From the NCBI GenBank assembly GCA_030587525.1, contig JAUQYW010000051.1:1-38131 (forward strand): a DNA stretch of 38,131 nt, given 5' to 3'. Below, in pieces: positions 7,936-15,317 of this stretch. Source of the DNA: Candidatus Sigynarchaeota archaeon. GTDB taxonomy: Archaea; Asgardarchaeota; Lokiarchaeia; Sigynarchaeales; Sigynarchaeaceae. The translations under genes were made by a program, and so were the position numbers. Each line of letters starts with the position of its first letter. Positions within the stretch are counted from its first letter, which is position 1. Below the pieces are notes generated by a model. That model was not told the origin of the DNA, did not search any database, and saw only the letters and a program-made list of their open reading frames with translations.

Positions 7936-9120
7936 GTGGAAAAAGACAAGATAGCATATTTGGATTACCAGTCAGCAAAGCCAGTTGACCCCGAGGTAAT
8001 CGAAGCCATGAAGCCGTACATGCTGGAGAAGTTCGGCAACGCCTCGTCGCTCCACGAGGTCGGGGATTGGTCGACGGAAGCGCTGGAAGCTTCCCGCAAG
8101 ACGATCGGCAATTTCATCAATGCGAAAGACCCCGGCGAGGAGATCATATTCACGTCGGGAGCGACGGAATCAAACAACTTGGCACTTATTGGCTATGCCA
8201 CGAGGACCAAGCAGAAAGGTAAACATGTTATAATATCCGAGGTCGAGCACATCTCGATCCACAACATCGCCAAGTACTTGCAAAAAAACGGTTTCGATGT
8301 TTCCAAGGTTCCGGTCGATTTTAACGGCACCGTTAGCTTGGACAAGCTGAAGGAACGCATCAAGCCCGGTACGATCTTGATCTCGATCCAGTATGCAAAC
8401 AACGAAATCGGCACGATCCAGCCCATCGCCGAGATTGGAAAACTAGCGAGAGAGAAAGGCATAATATTTCATGTGGACGCGGTCGCTGCGGAAGGGCAGG
8501 TCCCGATTGACGTGCAAAAGGAGAACATCGACATGCTCACACTCTCATCAAATGATATCTACGGCCCGCGGGGTGTTGGGGTGCTCTATGTGCGCAAAGG
8601 AGTTCTATTGAGCCCGATCATCATCGGCGGTGGCCAAGAGCGCGGGTTGCGGTCTGGAACCGAGGACGTGGCAGGGATCGTGGGAATGGCGAAAGCAGTT
8701 GAAATCACCAAGCAAAAAATGGACGAGGAGATCACAAGACTACAAGAATTCCGTGACAAGATAATCAAGACCGTACTTGAAAAAATACCACGGTCTCATC
8801 TGAACGGCCATCCTGTGAACCGGTTGCCAAATAACGCTCATTTCCGTTTCGATTTCATCGAGGGCGAATCAATGCTTCTTTCTTTCAAGGAGAAAGGTAT
8901 TGCAATCTCGACCGGCTCTGCATGCTCATCGAAGACCCTTGAGCCAAGCCACACGCTGATTTCACTTGGGTTATTGCACGAGGAGGCGCACGGTTCGCTC
9001 GAGGTCACCATGGGACGCTGGACGACCGCTTCGGATATCGATGCCTTCTTGGAAGCCTTGCCCGGCATTGTGAAGCGATTGCGTGATTTATCACCATTAA
9101 CCAAAAGGGAGGCGTGTTAA
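7936..9120 (+). CDS. iscS: IscS/NifS-family protein lacking the PLP lysine (Archaeoglobus IscS type)
   Basis: 394 residues with full aminotransferase class V architecture. Conserved parts are TSGATESNNLALIGYA, the PLP-stacking His (VEHIS, H105), YANNEIGTIQPI, D181, and the catalytic Cys loop TGSACSSKTLEPSH (C330). The lysine that forms the PLP Schiff base in canonical enzymes (SGHKxYGPKG) is replaced: here it reads LTLSSNDIYGPRG, with D207. The PLP-contacting Gln after the Asp (DAVQA) is also lost (DAVAAEGQ, A184), and the N-terminal NAATTP reads YQSAKP. Archaeoglobus fulgidus IscS is known to have Asp at this lysine and to lack desulfurase activity, and this protein closely resembles it as I remember that sequence. 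It probably acts as a sulfur-accepting or cluster-ligating partner of IscU rather than a PLP desulfurase. GTG start; it ends one base before iscU. Confidence 0.93.
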   Translation: MEKDKIAYLDYQSAKPVDPEVIEAMKPYMLEKFGNASSLHEVGDWSTEALEASRKTIGNFINAKDPGEEIIFTSGATESNNLALIGYATRTKQKGKHVIISEVEHISIHNIAKYLQKNGFDVSKVPVDFNGTVSLDKLKERIKPGTILISIQYANNEIGTIQPIAEIGKLAREKGIIFHVDAVAAEGQVPIDVQKENIDMLTLSSNDIYGPRGVGVLYVRKGVLLSPIIIGGGQERGLRSGTEDVAGIVGMAKAVEITKQKMDEEITRLQEFRDKIIKTVLEKIPRSHLNGHPVNRLPNNAHFRFDFIEGESMLLSFKEKGIAISTGSACSSKTLEPSHTLISLGLLHEEAHGSLEVTMGRWTTASDIDAFLEALPGIVKRLRDLSPLTKREAC

Positions 9121-9121
9121 A

Positions 9122-9922
9122 ATGTCGAAATCAACAAATTACACGAAGAAAGTGCTGGAACACTTCAAGAACCCGCGAAACGTGGGAACGCTTGAAGGAA
9201 AGAACGTCGCCGTGGGCAGGGTCGGAAACCCCGTGTGCGGTGACTTGATGGATATCTACATCAAGGTGAACGAAAAAACAGGCGTGATCGATGATATCAA
9301 GTTCAAGACGTTCGGATGCGGCTCCGCCGTCGCCACGAGCAGCATGATCACGGAGATCGCCAAGGGAAAAACCCTTGATGAGGCTATGAAGATCACTCGG
9401 CAGGACGTAGCCAATGAACTAGAAGGCTTACCGCCGATAAAGATGCATTGCTCGAACTTGGCTGCTGATGCTCTTCACGAGGCGATAAAGAATTTTCGCG
9501 AAAATAAGAAGGTGGACCTCGGTCCGGGCGAGGCGCGGTTTGTTTGCCCGGCTGGGGAGGCGAAAAACGTTCCAGGGCTCGAGAAGTTCTCGGGCAAGGG
9601 TGTATATCACGGTTACGACCATCCCGACCAATTCAAGGACAAGAGAATTCTCGTCATCGAATACGACCACAAGAGTGTCGAGTTCGCGTTGGAGCTGACC
9701 AAGGTAACGGGGCGGGTGATTCTCGCCTCGCCACTCAAGCAGCTCGCCGTGAACGACGAGTTGAAAGCCAAAGTGAAGCGATCGGATATCAAGTTGCTGA
9801 GCCAGGTAGAGGTTGTCGAGATTTCTGGCGAATCGGTGGTCGAAAAAGTACGCATCCATGACCTCGACGAGGACGAGGAATATGACTTGTTCGTCGACGC
9901 GGTCGTGGTTCCACAGTCGTAA
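9122..9922 (+). CDS. iscU: IscU Fe-S scaffold with C-terminal thioredoxin-reductase-like extension
   Basis: 266 residues; ordinary IscU is about 130-150. Residues 1-130 are a complete IscU: GNPVCGDLMD (C39, D41), TFGCGSAVATSS (C66) and PIKMHCSNLAADAL (C110), the residues that hold the nascent [2Fe-2S] cluster. Residues about 133-266 are an added domain. VPGLEKFSGKGVYHG, then FKDKRILVIE, SVEFALELTKVTGRVILAS and EVVEISGESVVEKVRI follow the order of the NAD(P)-binding domain of thioredoxin reductases, but the glycine-rich nucleotide loop is replaced by IEYDHKS. An extra Cys (C142) sits in the linker (FVCPAGE). The extension probably does not bind NADPH canonically and may be a docking or redox-partner module. 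The ATG is one base after the iscS stop, with GGGAGG inside the iscS end: tight translational coupling. Confidence 0.9.
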   Translation: MSKSTNYTKKVLEHFKNPRNVGTLEGKNVAVGRVGNPVCGDLMDIYIKVNEKTGVIDDIKFKTFGCGSAVATSSMITEIAKGKTLDEAMKITRQDVANELEGLPPIKMHCSNLAADALHEAIKNFRENKKVDLGPGEARFVCPAGEAKNVPGLEKFSGKGVYHGYDHPDQFKDKRILVIEYDHKSVEFALELTKVTGRVILASPLKQLAVNDELKAKVKRSDIKLLSQVEVVEISGESVVEKVRIHDLDEDEEYDLFVDAVVVPQS

Positions 9923-10173
9923 CTACTCGTTAAAAAGTTGGTCAAACTTGAGTATTTCTATTCATTTTAATTTGCAAGCAATGGCTTGATTAATTACCGG
10001 AGAACGTTAGATGGTTAGTTCACGCACAAATATACAACGCCATTTCAACGCTCGTTGCTAAATTTGCTGCTTTCCATCGTTCAACGAACGAGCGAGCGGT
10101 AACGTTTGCCCCCGTTATGTTTTAATTTAAGCCAGAATTAATGCCATTAACAGTTTTACAAAAAAAATACTTC
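9923..10173. other. A/T-rich intergenic region upstream of the tRNA
   Basis: No convincing gene. It holds T-rich sequence after iscU (probable termination), a short inverted repeat CAACG-CT-CGTTG (10046-10057), and TTTAATTTAA (10121-10130), a possible TATA box for the tRNA about 48 bases upstream of its 5' end. Confidence 0.4.
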
Positions 10174-10209
10174 GCGCCGATCGTCTAGAGGTATGATGTA
10201 GCCCTGCCA

Positions 10210-10239
10210 TTTTACTGATCTGTCGATCTCGAAGCAGAA
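10210..10239 (+). other. tRNA intron 1, canonical position 37/38 (30 bases)
   Basis: The central 4-bp helix is CTGC (10204-10207) with GCAG (10234-10237). The 3-base bulges are 10208-10210 and 10238-10240, flanked by the anticodon stem. Cutting between bases 2 and 3 of each bulge excises exactly 10210-10239. An internal GATC/GATC hairpin closes the intron. Confidence 0.88.
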
Positions 10240-10260
10240 CGGCTGCGGCCCGGGTTCGAT

Positions 10261-10289
10261 AATCATCGTGATTCCCACGATATCGAAAA
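10261..10289 (+). other. tRNA intron 2, T-loop position 59/60 (29 bases)
   Basis: The central helix TTCG (10255-10258) pairs with CGAA (10284-10287). The 3-base bulges are 10259-10261 and 10288-10290, directly flanked by the T-stem CCGGG/CCCGG. Excision restores a standard 7-base T-loop TTCGATT. The intron itself folds into ATCGTG/CACGAT with a 5-base loop. Confidence 0.85.
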
Positions 10290-10305
10290 TCCCGGTCGGC
10301 GCATA

Positions 10306-10311
10306 TTTTTT
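10306..10311 (+). terminator. Oligo-T terminator of the tRNA gene
   Basis: Six T residues begin two bases after the discriminator base, followed by pyrimidine-rich sequence. Confidence 0.6.
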
Positions 10312-10433
10312 CCTTCCTTTTCACGAGCTTTTTAACCTCGACCGTACGTCAGCAGTTTTATTCCTTGAAACCATGATGAGCATCACGCTAGAACGCGCCT
10401 GTGGTTATCCGTTCATCGTGTCAAATCGCAAGG

Positions 10434-10441
10434 AATTTATC
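10434..10441 (+). promoter_or_regulatory. TATA-like box of the SPASM radical SAM gene
   Basis: The sequence around AATTTATC is centred about 30 bases upstream of the tandem ATG ATG at 10467/10470. No Shine-Dalgarno sequence precedes those codons, which fits a leaderless transcript. Confidence 0.4.
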
Positions 10442-10466
10442 GACAACGCCTTTCCTTTCATATGCA

Positions 10467-11570
10467 ATGATGTGGAACATCGTCACAACGCATGACTGCA
10501 ACAAGAACTGCCGGTATTGCCGCAACCAGGAGGCCGAGCCCCCGTTCCCGCGTCGCATCGCCTATGATATTGCCGCGCTCAAGCGGTTCATCGAAAAAGA
10601 TCCGCATGCCATGATTGCTTTTTACGGCGGGGAACCGCTTGTCGGCATAGAGTTCGTGGAACGCATTATGGACGAGATACCCGCCGAGAAGTATGTCTTG
10701 CAAACCAACGGCACGCTGCTGGATCGCCTCAATCCGGACAAGTACCTCTCCCGGCTGGATTGCATTCTCTTATCGATCGATGGCCCGAAGAAAACCACGG
10801 ATTATTACCGTGGCGAGGGCACGCACGACAACGTGCTTGCCAACGCGCGGTTGCTGCGGCGCAAGGGATTCACGGGCGAGATCACGGCACGCATGTGCGT
10901 TTCCGAGCACTCGGACGTGTATGAAGACGTGTCGTACTTGCTTGGCGTGCAGGACGACGACGGCAAGTTGCTGTTTAACGGCGTGCATTGGCAAAATGAC
11001 CTCCAGTTTGGCGACCGGGAGGAATGGCGCGATCTCGACGGCTGGCTCGCCAGCTCGTATTATCCTGGCCTCGACCGGCTCATCACCGACTGGATCGATG
11101 GCATAGAACGCGATCACGCGGTCCGCTTGATCTATCCCTTCAATGGGTTGGTGAAAACCATGCTCACCGGTATTCCAGCCAAGTTGCATTGCGGCTGCGG
11201 CCACTTCTACTTCAACATCTGCACTGACGGCAAGATCACGGCATGCCCCGTCTCGTCAGATTTCTACCCTCTTTTCGAGATGGGCAACATTTTCGACAAC
11301 GTGCCCGCCGATCTCGAAAAGGCGATGGTCCCGGGAGATCCCTGCCCGGCATGCGACGTTTACGCGATTTGCGGAGGGCGGTGCCTATATGCCAACATAT
11401 TAAAGCCGTGGGGCGAGGATGGGTTTAAAAAGACGTGCGAATCCATCGTATACCTCATCAACGCGTTAAAAGCCGTGTTACCACGCATCCAAGCATTAAT
11501 CGATCAAGGAGATTTGGATGCATCGCAACTTGATTACTTCCAGTACAACGGTTGCGAGATTGTTCCGTGA
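10467..11570 (+). CDS. Radical SAM/SPASM-type enzyme, putative peptide or protein modifier
   Basis: 367 residues from ATG 10467. An upstream in-frame start at 10401 adds 22 residues unlike the family, whose members begin a few residues before the cluster motif. The N-terminus is MMWNIVTTHDCNKNCRYC, with C11, C15 and C18 binding the [4Fe-4S]-SAM cluster. Then come FYGGEPL (SAM-binding GGEP), LQTNGTLL and LLSIDGPKKTTDYYRG. The C-terminal third has a SPASM/twitch-like cysteine set: HCGCGHFYFNICTDGKITAC, then CPACDVYAICGGRCLYAN and a later Cys. This resembles archaeal 'putative peptide-modifying' radical SAM proteins. No obvious short precursor peptide gene lies within a few hundred bases, so the substrate is unknown. 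It is convergent with the cupin gene (28-base gap). Confidence 0.88.
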   Translation: MMWNIVTTHDCNKNCRYCRNQEAEPPFPRRIAYDIAALKRFIEKDPHAMIAFYGGEPLVGIEFVERIMDEIPAEKYVLQTNGTLLDRLNPDKYLSRLDCILLSIDGPKKTTDYYRGEGTHDNVLANARLLRRKGFTGEITARMCVSEHSDVYEDVSYLLGVQDDDGKLLFNGVHWQNDLQFGDREEWRDLDGWLASSYYPGLDRLITDWIDGIERDHAVRLIYPFNGLVKTMLTGIPAKLHCGCGHFYFNICTDGKITACPVSSDFYPLFEMGNIFDNVPADLEKAMVPGDPCPACDVYAICGGRCLYANILKPWGEDGFKKTCESIVYLINALKAVLPRIQALIDQGDLDASQLDYFQYNGCEIVP

Positions 11571-11598
11571 TACGAGGAAAAAAGGAAGTATCGATCGC

Positions 11599-11937
11599 TC
11601 ACTTGTACTCGATCTTGTCATCGGGCAGGTACGGGCACTTGACGAATACAAATTTCAGATCTTCCTTGCCGGTATTGTGGATGTCGTGCTTTTCCTGAGC
11701 CTCGACGAGGAACGCATCGCCGACGGCAGCATCGTGCTCGTGATCGTTCACGATCATCTTCCCCTTCCCGTGCACGAAATAAAACGTTTCTTCGGTTTTC
11801 GCGTGGCCATGCGCGCCCATTTTTTGGCCGGGCTTGAGCACGAAAACGCCCCAGTCAATACTTGGCCCCCGGATCATGTATTTCGGTCCTGAATCACCGT
11901 TGCGGTATTTCAAGTCTTTTTCGGTCACTTTTTTCAT
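11599..11937 (-). CDS. Small cupin-domain protein
   Basis: 112 residues from ATG 11937, where the family-like sequence MKKVTEKDLKYRNG begins; an upstream ATG at 12012 would overlap the alcohol dehydrogenase end and adds unrelated sequence. A single cupin barrel carries motif 1 GAHGHAKTEETFYFVHGKG (H43, H45, Glu) and motif 2 GDAFLVEAQEKHDIHNTG (His plus the final Asn), consistent with one metal bound by His/Glu. Single-domain cupins include dioxygenases, isomerases and sensory proteins, so no function can be assigned. It lies 64 bases downstream of the alcohol dehydrogenase on the same strand. Confidence 0.85.
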   Translation of the reverse strand: MKKVTEKDLKYRNGDSGPKYMIRGPSIDWGVFVLKPGQKMGAHGHAKTEETFYFVHGKGKMIVNDHEHDAAVGDAFLVEAQEKHDIHNTGKEDLKFVFVKCPYLPDDKIEYK

Positions 11938-11981
11938 TTCATTTACCCGTTTATATGTAATGGAAGGTATGGTTCCAACGC

Positions 11982-11990
11982 AAAAAAAAA
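11982..11990 (-). terminator. T-run after the alcohol dehydrogenase gene
   Basis: Nine T residues on the minus strand, 11 bases past the stop codon, with no strong preceding hairpin. Confidence 0.45.
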
Positions 11991-12001
11991 CGCTTGTGTT
12001 T

Positions 12002-13177
12002 TCATAATGCATCCGTCAAGAGTTGCGTGAGCAGCTCCTTGGTCGTGTCGCGTGGGTTGTTTAATAGTGAGGTGCCCTTGGTATCGTTGACGATGGCTGG
12101 GATGTCGGCTTTTTTCAAGCCCAGGCCGGATAATCTAGTCGGAAGCCCCATCATAGATAACAAGGTAAAAATGTTCTCGATTGCAATATTTGCCAAATCA
12201 CCGTCTGAAAGGTTTGCATATGCCGCATCTTTTTTCATCATCGCGCCGATCACGGCGAATTTCCGGGTCACCTCGGGAATGTTTCCTGCCAAGTTGAATT
12301 TCATCACGTGCGGGAGCAGCACACCGCAGATCAGACCGTGATGAATGGCATGAATCGCCCCTATCGGGTGGGCAAACCCGTGCACGGCGCCGAGCTTCGC
12401 ATTCGAGAACGACAGAGCACTCAGCAGGTTGCCGAAGAGCATCTGCTCGCGGGCATCGATGTCGCTTCCATCCTTCCAGGCCTTGTATAACCAGTCCCAG
12501 ATGATCCCTATCGCCCTCTCGGCAAGCAAGTCCGTGAACGGGTTGCTCGCCTTCGAAACATAGGATTCGATGGCCTGCGTGAGCGCGTCCAGCCCTGTAT
12601 GCGCCGTTACCTCAGGGGTCATCGAAACCGTGAGAACGGGATCGAACACGGCGACCCTCGCCATCATCTTATCGCCACGGATGCTCAATTTCACGCGTTT
12701 CTGCTCGTTGATGAGCACGGCGTTGTTGGTGAGCTCGGAGCCGGTCCCGGCAGTGGTGGGCACCGCGATGAAGGGGATCCCATCGTTCACGAGATCCTTG
12801 CCTTCTTGATACATTGCTGCCGACCCTTCGTTTCTCGCGAGGCCAGCGACGGCCTTCGCGAGATCGATGGTGCTGCCACCGCCGATACCCAGGACCCAGT
12901 CGTATTTTTGTTGCCTCACGGCGATAGTGACTAACTCGACCTCGCCGACGGTCGGTTCGGAACCCTTTCGGATGCTTTCCCTCACGGCCAGCTTCTTCGC
13001 TTCGAACTCAGCCATCAACCCGGGATATGTGCTCGATTTCTCCTTGAGATGCGCGCCCGTGATGAGTAACCCGCGCTTGCCAAATTCCTCGCAAATATTT
13101 GGAATATCCTTCCACGCATTCCGCTTAAACACGATCCTTGGCGATCGGAACTGGAATGGTTTGAAATCGCCGCTCAT
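12002..13177 (-). CDS. Iron-type (group III) alcohol dehydrogenase
   Basis: 391 residues, normal length. The NAD(P) and active-site motifs are GIGGGSTIDLAKAVAG (98-112) and PTTAGTGSELTNNAV (140-154). The metal site is partly non-canonical: D197 is present (GLDALTQAIESYVS), but the residue four positions on, usually His, is Q201. H266 (GAVHGFAHP) and H280 (IHHG) are present. Some bacterial family members share the Gln, so activity is still likely, though metal preference may differ. The family interconverts alcohols with aldehydes or ketones, and the substrate cannot be predicted. A TATA-like box lies about 27 bases upstream of ATG 13177, implying a leaderless transcript separate from the aconitase gene. 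Confidence 0.92.
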   Translation of the reverse strand: MSGDFKPFQFRSPRIVFKRNAWKDIPNICEEFGKRGLLITGAHLKEKSSTYPGLMAEFEAKKLAVRESIRKGSEPTVGEVELVTIAVRQQKYDWVLGIGGGSTIDLAKAVAGLARNEGSAAMYQEGKDLVNDGIPFIAVPTTAGTGSELTNNAVLINEQKRVKLSIRGDKMMARVAVFDPVLTVSMTPEVTAHTGLDALTQAIESYVSKASNPFTDLLAERAIGIIWDWLYKAWKDGSDIDAREQMLFGNLLSALSFSNAKLGAVHGFAHPIGAIHAIHHGLICGVLLPHVMKFNLAGNIPEVTRKFAVIGAMMKKDAAYANLSDGDLANIAIENIFTLLSMMGLPTRLSGLGLKKADIPAIVNDTKGTSLLNNPRDTTKELLTQLLTDAL

Positions 13178-13200
13178 GAATGACGTATTGCCCGTTGCGA

Positions 13201-13208
13201 TTTTTAAC
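13201..13208 (-). promoter_or_regulatory. TATA-like box of the alcohol dehydrogenase gene
   Basis: GTTAAAAA on the minus strand, centred about 27 bases upstream of the ATG. Confidence 0.45.
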
Positions 13209-13275
13209 TTTTACTTCAGGGGTCTAAAAAACTCGAAGGACAAGTTGCACAGCGTTTTAGGAATCGCGGGAAGCG

Positions 13276-13284
13276 AAAAAAAAA
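13276..13284 (-). terminator. T-run after the aconitase gene
   Basis: Nine T residues on the minus strand, 25 bases past the aconitase stop. Confidence 0.45.
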
Positions 13285-13308
13285 TTGAAGTGAGATGGCC
13301 GTTCATTG

Positions 13309-15249
13309 TTATTTTGATAGCTTGTTTCGAATGAAATTCAATAGCCCGCCAGCGAGCAGCAATTGCATTGCCCGGCTCGACAAGTGGTGATTTACCGGGA
13401 TATCCATTTTTTTCGTGACGTCCCTGGCAACGTATTGCGTTTTTGCGCCGCCCTCGAGGTATTTCCGCAAGCTCGGGAATTCGATGATATCATTCACGTC
13501 GATGGCGTCGGCTTGCTTGGGATCGGCGAACTCGAGCGGGATGATGCCGAAATTGATGAGATTGGCCTCGTGGATCCGTGCAAACGACTTGACGAGCACG
13601 ACTTTTACTCCAAGATGCATGGGGGCAATCGCCGCGTGTTCCCTGGAGGAACCTTGCCCGTAATTCGATCCACCGACGATGACCGTGCCAGCTTGTTCTT
13701 TTTTCGCCCGTTCAGCGAAGGTCTTGTCGATGCGCTCGAACACGTGCTTGGCGATCTCGGGAATGTTACTGCGCAAGGGGAGGATCTCCGCGCCTGCGGG
13801 CATAATGTGATCGGTCGTGATGTTGTCGCCGACCTTGATGATCACCTTGATTTTCAGGATATCCGGCATCGGGGGCGCGACGGGCACCGGCTTGATGTTG
13901 GGGCCATAGATGACCGAAACGTTGCTGCCATCTGCAGGCGGGATAATCATGCCATCATCGATATGCAGCGAGGCCGGGATTTCCGGGAACGAAACGCTGG
14001 TCAGCTTCCGGGGATCGACGATCTTCCCTGCGAGGGCTGATGCCGCGGCGATCTCGGGGCTGGCCAGGTATACCTCGGCATCTTCAGTACCCGACCTGCC
14101 CTGGAAGTTCCGGTTGAACGTGCGCAAGCTTTTCCCGCGAGAAGGTGGGGCAAAGCCCATCCCGAGGCATGGTCCGCACGCGGACTCGAGAATCCTCGCA
14201 CCGCTTTGGATGAGAATGCCGAGCGTGCCGTTTTTTGCCAGTTGTTGCATGACCTGGCGGGATCCCGGGCTTATTCCGAGGCTCACGGTCGGCGCGACCG
14301 TTTTTCCTTTCATAATCGCGGCGACCATCATGAGGTCCCGGAGCGACGAGTTCGTGCACGACCCGATGGCGACCTGGTCGATCGCGGTGCCTTCGAGCTC
14401 GGTCACGGGAACGACGTTGTCTGGGCTATGCGGTTTCGCGATAAGCGGGACCAGCGTCGACAAGTCAATCTCGATCACCGAATCGAAATCTTTGTCATTC
14501 TTGGCAGCGGGCATCGATACCCATTCTTTATCGCGTTTTTGCATGCCGAAATATGCCTTTGTCTTCTCGTCGGAAGGAAAAATCGACGTGGTGGCCCCGG
14601 TCTCCGCGCCCATGTTGGTGATGGTTGCGCGCTCCGGCACCGAAAGGGTGGCAATGCCGTCGCCGAAATACTCGAAAATTTTCCCCACGCCGCCCTTGAC
14701 CGAGACCTTCCGGAGGAGCTCGAGGATGATGTCCTTGCCGGACACGAACGGCTGGAGCTTTCCTTTCAACTTGATACCGACGATCTCGGGCATCTTCAGC
14801 TGGAACGGCTCGCCGCCCATAGCAACGGCCACGTCGAGCCCACCGGCACCGATGGCGAGCATGGCGGCTCCGCCTGCTGTCGGCGTGTGGGAATCGGAGC
14901 CGAGCAACGTTTTGCCGGGAACGGAGAACCGTTCCAGGAACACCTGGTGGCAGATGCCATTACCTGCACGTGAGAAATAGATGCCATATTTCGCCGCGAC
15001 AGACTGCAAGAAGCGGTGGTCATCCGCGTTCTTGAAATCGGTCTGCAAGGTATTGTGATCCACGAACGACACGGATTTCTCGGTTTTCACCCGGGGGATG
15101 CCGAGCGTCTCGAATTGAAGGTATGCCAATGTCCCGGTCGCGTCCTGGGTGAGTGTGTGATCGATCTTGATGGAGATGTCCTTGCCCTTGTCCAGCGAGC
15201 CCTCGACGAGGTGTGCCTCCAGGATCTTCCTCGCGTTTGCATTCGACAT
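13309..15249 (-). CDS. Aconitate hydratase (short single-chain type)
   Basis: 646 residues from ATG 15249 (MSNANARKILEAHLVEGSL). An ATG at 15282 adds 11 residues and overlaps the putative promoter. It interconverts citrate and isocitrate through a [4Fe-4S] cluster. The three ligands are visible: C298 in GSCTNSSLRD, then C358 and C361 in SACGPCLGMG. The swivel domain is fused at the C-terminus (DNITTDHIMPAG, then GGSNYGQGSSREHAAIAP and KSFARIHEANLINFG), as in the short bacterial/archaeal aconitase subfamily of about 640-660 residues. It is divergent from the two-subunit paralogue, and the two promoters apparently share one A/T box. Aconitase next to a homologous hydro-lyase suggests a coordinated 2-oxoacid or TCA-type module. 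Confidence 0.95.
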   Translation of the reverse strand: MSNANARKILEAHLVEGSLDKGKDISIKIDHTLTQDATGTLAYLQFETLGIPRVKTEKSVSFVDHNTLQTDFKNADDHRFLQSVAAKYGIYFSRAGNGICHQVFLERFSVPGKTLLGSDSHTPTAGGAAMLAIGAGGLDVAVAMGGEPFQLKMPEIVGIKLKGKLQPFVSGKDIILELLRKVSVKGGVGKIFEYFGDGIATLSVPERATITNMGAETGATTSIFPSDEKTKAYFGMQKRDKEWVSMPAAKNDKDFDSVIEIDLSTLVPLIAKPHSPDNVVPVTELEGTAIDQVAIGSCTNSSLRDLMMVAAIMKGKTVAPTVSLGISPGSRQVMQQLAKNGTLGILIQSGARILESACGPCLGMGFAPPSRGKSLRTFNRNFQGRSGTEDAEVYLASPEIAAASALAGKIVDPRKLTSVSFPEIPASLHIDDGMIIPPADGSNVSVIYGPNIKPVPVAPPMPDILKIKVIIKVGDNITTDHIMPAGAEILPLRSNIPEIAKHVFERIDKTFAERAKKEQAGTVIVGGSNYGQGSSREHAAIAPMHLGVKVVLVKSFARIHEANLINFGIIPLEFADPKQADAIDVNDIIEFPSLRKYLEGGAKTQYVARDVTKKMDIPVNHHLSSRAMQLLLAGGLLNFIRNKLSK

Positions 15250-15280
15250 GGTACTCGGATAATAAGAATGAAAGCACTTC

Positions 15281-15287
15281 ATTAAAT
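15281..15287. promoter_or_regulatory. Shared TATA-like box between divergent hydro-lyase genes
   Basis: ATTAAAT, also TATA-like on the other strand (ATTTAAT). It lies about 35 bases from the aconitase ATG and 25-34 bases from the GTG 15309/ATG 15318 of the large-subunit gene. It is the only A/T box in the 68-base gap. Confidence 0.4.
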
Positions 15288-15317
15288 AGACGGAGTAAGA
15301 TCTAGCACGTGTCAGCC

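Larger units (their letters stand above)
10174..10303 (+). tRNA. tRNA-Gly (GCC) with two introns
   Basis: Folded by hand. Acceptor stem GCGCCGA (10174-10180) pairs perfectly with TCGGCGC (10296-10302), and A10303 is the discriminator. The D-stem is GTC/GAT with AGAGG in the loop. Anticodon stem TAGCC (10199-10203) pairs with GGCTG (10241-10245). The loop is C-T-GCC-A, then intron 1, then C, giving anticodon GCC (glycine). T-stem CCGGG (10250-10254) pairs with CCCGG (10291-10295), with loop TTCGAT, intron 2, T. Removing 30 and 29 bases leaves a 71-base mature tRNA without encoded CCA. Both introns sit in bulge-helix-bulge structures, so this is an archaeal gene. A standard scan could miss it because the T-arm is interrupted. 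Confidence 0.92.

Noticed and set aside
10260..10288. Alternative T-loop intron boundaries giving loop TTCGAAT
   Set aside because: The shifted boundaries do not form the 4-bp central helix. Only 10261-10289 gives TTCG/CGAA with two 3-base bulges.
10369..10400. Possible C/D-box small RNA starting at ATGATGA near 10373
   Set aside because: No D, D' or C' boxes at suitable spacing follow, and the region is more simply the promoter of the radical SAM gene.
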